In this document: positions 4,651-5,835 of the stretch, piece after piece | Layout of the letters: each line of letters opens with the position of its first letter | How positions within the stretch are numbered: the first letter of the stretch is position 1 | Source: a bacterium | GTDB lineage: Bacteria; Patescibacteriota; Minisyncoccia; UBA6257; 2-01-FULL-56-20 | Reading direction: 5' to 3' | DNA: 5,835 nt | Assembly (NCBI GenBank): GCA_021817655.1 | Contig: JAKAGE010000046.1 | Coordinates: 1 to 5,835, forward strand | Program-made: the position numbers and the translations under genes | The notes under the pieces: model-generated | Database searches by the model: none | What the model saw: the letters and a program-made list of their open reading frames with translations, nothing else | Told to the model about the DNA's origin: nothing

Positions 4651-4664
4651 CCACGCCCGCGGAC

Positions 4665-4691
4665 ATCATAACCAAAGGGTGGTTAAAACAA
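4665..4691 (-). promoter_or_regulatory. Minus-strand promoter candidate for the tRNA-like RNA
   Basis: On the minus strand TATGAT (4670 to 4665) is a good -10 box, and its expected start falls at 4658, the first base of the acceptor-like stem. The -35 candidate TTGTTT (4691 to 4686) is weak and the spacer is 15 bp. Confidence 0.4.
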
Positions 4692-4704
4692 TCTAAAATA
4701 TACC

Positions 4705-4733
4705 TAGACCCGCCGCGCCAAAAGCGCTATAAT
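4705..4733 (+). promoter_or_regulatory. Promoter of the sigma-factor operon, TAGACC-17-TATAAT
   Basis: A perfect -10 TATAAT (4728-4733) is 17 bp from a 4-of-6 -35 TAGACC (4705-4710). Transcription is expected to start near 4740, giving a leader of about 83 bases before ATG 4823. The terminator-like hairpin at 4746-4771 begins about six bases after that start. Confidence 0.65.
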
Positions 4734-4745
4734 GGAAACATAGAT

Positions 4746-4772
4746 AAAATGCCCTACTGCGAGGGCATTTTT
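4746..4772. terminator. Terminator-like hairpin in the sigma-gene leader
   Basis: A perfect 10-bp stem pairs 4746-4755 (AAAATGCCCT) with 4762-4771 (AGGGCATTTT) around an ACTGCG loop, followed by another T. It looks like an intrinsic terminator on + and also has a T-rich end on -. Its place between the TATAAT promoter and the sigma gene means it could act as an attenuator, a protective 5' hairpin, or a stop for minus-strand transcription. Confidence 0.7.
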
Positions 4773-4775
4773 GCT

Positions 4776-4817
4776 AGGGAAATCGCAGGGAAAGTAACCA
4801 AATCACGTAATTTACGT
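4776..4817 (+). promoter_or_regulatory. Direct repeat and palindrome upstream of the sigma gene (candidate operator)
   Basis: AGGGAAA occurs at 4776-4782 and 4787-4793, 11 bp apart, about one helical turn. Then a perfect 13-bp palindrome ACGTAA-T-TTACGT (4805-4817) lies 5 bp before ATG 4823 and overlaps a second inverted repeat, TTTAC-GTT-GTAAA (4811-4823), reaching the start codon. These may be protein-binding sites or RNA structure that limits translation. No binding protein can be named. Confidence 0.45.
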
Positions 4818-4822
4818 TGTAA

Positions 4823-5389
4823 ATGCTGGACGGTGAGGAAAAAGTCATTCGGGCAGCCGTCGGGGGTGATTCCTCGGCTTTTGGCTCCCTCTACGATCAT
4901 TATCTCCCGCAGATATACCGTTTTATAGTGGTCAAGGTCGGCAGCCGTGAGGAAGCCGAGGATATCACCCATCAGGTGTTCCTTTCCGCGTGGGCGAAGA
5001 TCAAGACGTACTCGTATCGCGGGCATCCGTTCTCGAGCTGGCTCTATCAGATCGCGCGGAACCTCGTCGTCGACCATTATCGTTCGCGCAGGAACAATGT
5101 AAGCCTGGAAAAGCTCGATCCGGATTCTTCCGCGATCCCGGCCGCGGCGCAGCTCGATCTTGCGGCCAAGCTGGAATTCGAAGCGGTCCGGGCCGCCATG
5201 CGGGAGCTCAAGCCCGAATATCAGGATGTGATCATTCTGCGTTTTATTGAGGACATGCCGCTCAAAGACGTGGCGGGCATCCTCAAGCGTTCGGAGGGAG
5301 CGATCAAACTTGTCCAGCATCGGGCCATAAAAGCGCTCCGCAAAAAGATCGGGGCGCCGGAGGAGGAAAAAGACGATGAAACTATTTGA
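4823..5389 (+). CDS. RNA polymerase sigma-70 family factor, ECF-like
   Basis: This 188-residue protein has only sigma regions 2 and 4, the layout of extracytoplasmic-function sigma factors that guide RNA polymerase to special promoters. Region 2 covers about 16-90: AFGSLYDHYLPQIYRF (19-34), EEAEDITHQVFLSAW (43-57) and the promoter-melting/-10 segment FSSWLYQIARNLVVDHYR (70-87). A 25-30-residue linker follows, then region 4 (about 119-176) with the helix-turn-helix LKPEYQDVIILRF...MPLKDVAGIL...SEGAIKLVQHRAIKAL. ATG 4823 gives the right N-terminus for region 2, but there is no Shine-Dalgarno; the start lies against a palindrome. It overlaps the next gene by 14 bp, as expected for a sigma/anti-sigma pair. 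The ECF subgroup and signal are unknown. Confidence 0.93.
   Translation: MLDGEEKVIRAAVGGDSSAFGSLYDHYLPQIYRFIVVKVGSREEAEDITHQVFLSAWAKIKTYSYRGHPFSSWLYQIARNLVVDHYRSRRNNVSLEKLDPDSSAIPAAAQLDLAAKLEFEAVRAAMRELKPEYQDVIILRFIEDMPLKDVAGILKRSEGAIKLVQHRAIKALRKKIGAPEEEKDDETI
5361..5366 (+). promoter_or_regulatory. Shine-Dalgarno for the downstream membrane protein
   Basis: AGGAGG lies 9 bp before ATG 5376, within the end of the sigma gene. It is the only well-placed consensus ribosome site in the window and fixes the start of the overlapping gene, ensuring coupled synthesis with the sigma factor. Confidence 0.75.
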
Positions 5390-5835
5390 GATACTGAAAC
5401 AATTCAAAGGGATTGCGCCGGACGGACAGTTCGCGGCACGGACGAAGCGGGACATTCTCGCATCCCCCCAGCAGAAGCCGCTCACGGTGCGCGGCATTTT
5501 CGCCGTCTTCCGGATGGTGGAGACCGGTGTCGCGGTCGCGCTCGCCGGACTTTTCGTATTAATACTGACCGGCGGTTTCGGGAGAGGGGGTTCGATCTCG
5601 CCCGTGCAATATTCCGTGATCGATCCGACCGATCTTCGCGCCGAAGCGCGGGCGATCGATACGCAGATCAAGCTTGCCGATATCAGCTATCCGCAGATGA
5701 CCTCGACCATGCCCGGCGTCCCGTCGCCTGCGGAGGCGAATGTGCTTACGCAGACGCTCGCGAAGGTCCTTGCGCCGAAGACGGCGACCTCGACGGCGCC
5801 CGGCGCGGCAGCGACCTCGACGGCGCCCGGCGCGG
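5376..5835 (+). CDS. Partial single-span membrane protein, probable anti-sigma factor
   Basis: The frame opens at ATG 5376 and stays open to the window end (153 residues seen; the stop lies beyond). It has a short charged N-terminal part (1-42, MKLFEILKQFKG...), one hydrophobic segment at about 50-68 (TGVAVALAGLFVLILTGGF), then an extracytoplasmic portion with DPTDLRAEARAIDTQIKLAD (83-102) and a Ser/Thr/Pro/Ala-rich stalk. No family motif was recognised and no zinc-binding HXXXCXXC anti-sigma motif is seen. Role is inferred from the 14-bp overlap with the sigma gene, the strong Shine-Dalgarno, and the cytoplasm-membrane-exterior layout shared with anti-sigma factors. The peptide T-S-T-[M/A]-P-G occurs three times (109-114, 138-143, 147-152), the last two in an exact tandem repeat. 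It could instead be an unrelated envelope protein of the same operon. Confidence 0.7.
   Translation, partial: MKLFEILKQFKGIAPDGQFAARTKRDILASPQQKPLTVRGIFAVFRMVETGVAVALAGLFVLILTGGFGRGGSISPVQYSVIDPTDLRAEARAIDTQIKLADISYPQMTSTMPGVPSPAEANVLTQTLAKVLAPKTATSTAPGAAATSTAPGA
5784..5835 (+). repeat. 27-bp tandem repeat, at least 1.9 copies, cut by the window end
   Basis: Bases 5784-5810 are repeated identically by 5811-5835 (25 bases visible), coding for a nine-residue unit ATSTAPGAA. A diverged relative at 5697-5720 codes for MTSTMPGV. The unit keeps frame, so copy-number change would only lengthen or shorten the stalk. Confidence 0.9.

Larger units (their letters stand above)
4441..4658 (-). ncRNA. Candidate structured minus-strand RNA with tRNA-like 5' domain
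   Basis: Read on the minus strand from 4658, the first 68 bases form a tRNA-like shape. An acceptor-like stem pairs 4658-4652 with 4598-4592 (7 bp, with a G-U at the third pair as in tRNA-Ala and tmRNA) and is followed by A4591 then CCG. A T-arm-like hairpin pairs 4615-4611 with 4603-4599 around a 7-base loop TGCAAGT. A 10-bp hairpin pairs 4641-4632 with 4627-4618. There is no normal D-arm or anticodon loop. A -10-like box ends 7 bases upstream of 4658, and the transcript could run to the terminator at 4441-4464, about 218 bases. Five G-U wobbles in these stems and in the longer inverted repeat become A-C mismatches on the plus strand, which argues for a minus-strand RNA. No known RNA family was recognised. 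Confidence 0.5.
4465..4822. other. 358-bp intergenic region without a supported protein gene
   Basis: No reading frame here has family-like sequence. The stretch holds two arms of an inverted repeat, an AT-rich core (about 4531-4576, with repeated TTTTAAT-like blocks) that contrasts sharply with the GC-rich genes, minus-strand promoter candidates, the plus-strand promoter of the sigma gene, a terminator-like hairpin and likely operator sequences. The composition break suggests regulatory RNA/DNA or an inserted element; no transposase or target-site duplication was seen. Confidence 0.7.

Noticed and set aside
4591..4658. A standard tRNA or full tmRNA gene
   Set aside because: There is no D-arm or anticodon loop, the T-loop is atypical, and a tag-coding region or the pseudoknots of tmRNA were not seen.
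4524..4928. A plus-strand frame across the intergenic region
   Set aside because: It runs through structured repeats, a promoter and a terminator hairpin, with no recognisable domain or ribosome site.
4754..5671. A 305-codon minus-strand open frame opposite the sigma factor
   Set aside because: The plus strand carries clear sigma regions 2 and 4 and the overlapping partner; the antisense protein is low-complexity and unsupported.
1..5835. CRISPR array, insertion sequence or phage genes
   Set aside because: No regularly spaced repeats with spacers, transposase, integrase or phage structural features were found.

Overview
This is a GC-rich (roughly 60% by eye) bacterial chromosome segment. 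All convincing protein genes are on the + strand. TGA, TAG and TAA all act as stops, so the standard bacterial code fits. Most start codons have no Shine-Dalgarno sequence, genes are tightly packed, and the order folA-dcd-CYTH-thyA next to GtrA and DedA membrane proteins resembles Patescibacteria (CPR) genomes. That assignment is an inference; nothing in the window proves the lineage.

Layout. 3-74: tRNA-Arg with anticodon GCG. 93-776: GtrA-family membrane protein. 804-1406: DedA-family membrane protein, followed by a GC-rich stem-loop. 1451-1562: a good promoter and tRNA-Gly(GCC). 1591-4416: a thymidylate module of dihydrofolate reductase, dCTP deaminase, a CYTH triphosphate-tunnel enzyme and thymidylate synthase, closed by a strong bidirectional terminator at 4441-4464. 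4465-4822: an intergenic region with an AT-rich core, a large inverted repeat, minus-strand promoters and a probable structured minus-strand RNA. 4823-5389: ECF-like sigma-70 factor. 5376 to the window end: an overlapping single-span membrane protein that looks like its anti-sigma factor and ends in a tandem-repeat stalk.

How the genes work together. Dcd makes dUTP (or dUMP if bifunctional), ThyA methylates dUMP using methylene-THF, and FolA regenerates THF. No separate dUTPase is in the window. The sigma and membrane-protein pair is translationally coupled through a 14-bp overlap and the only well-placed Shine-Dalgarno sequence in the window; it probably senses an envelope or external signal.

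Most interesting points. (1) A minus-strand RNA locus at 4441-4658 can fold into a tRNA-like acceptor with a G3-U70 wobble plus a T-arm, or alternatively into a ~30-bp stem. Its wobble pairs work only on the minus strand. (2) The ThyA keeps its catalytic core but appears to lack three of the four arginines that normally hold the dUMP phosphate. (3) The sigma gene leader has a consensus promoter followed within a few bases by an intrinsic-terminator-like hairpin, then a direct repeat and a palindrome against the start codon. (4) The tRNA-Arg carries GCG instead of the usual bacterial ACG.
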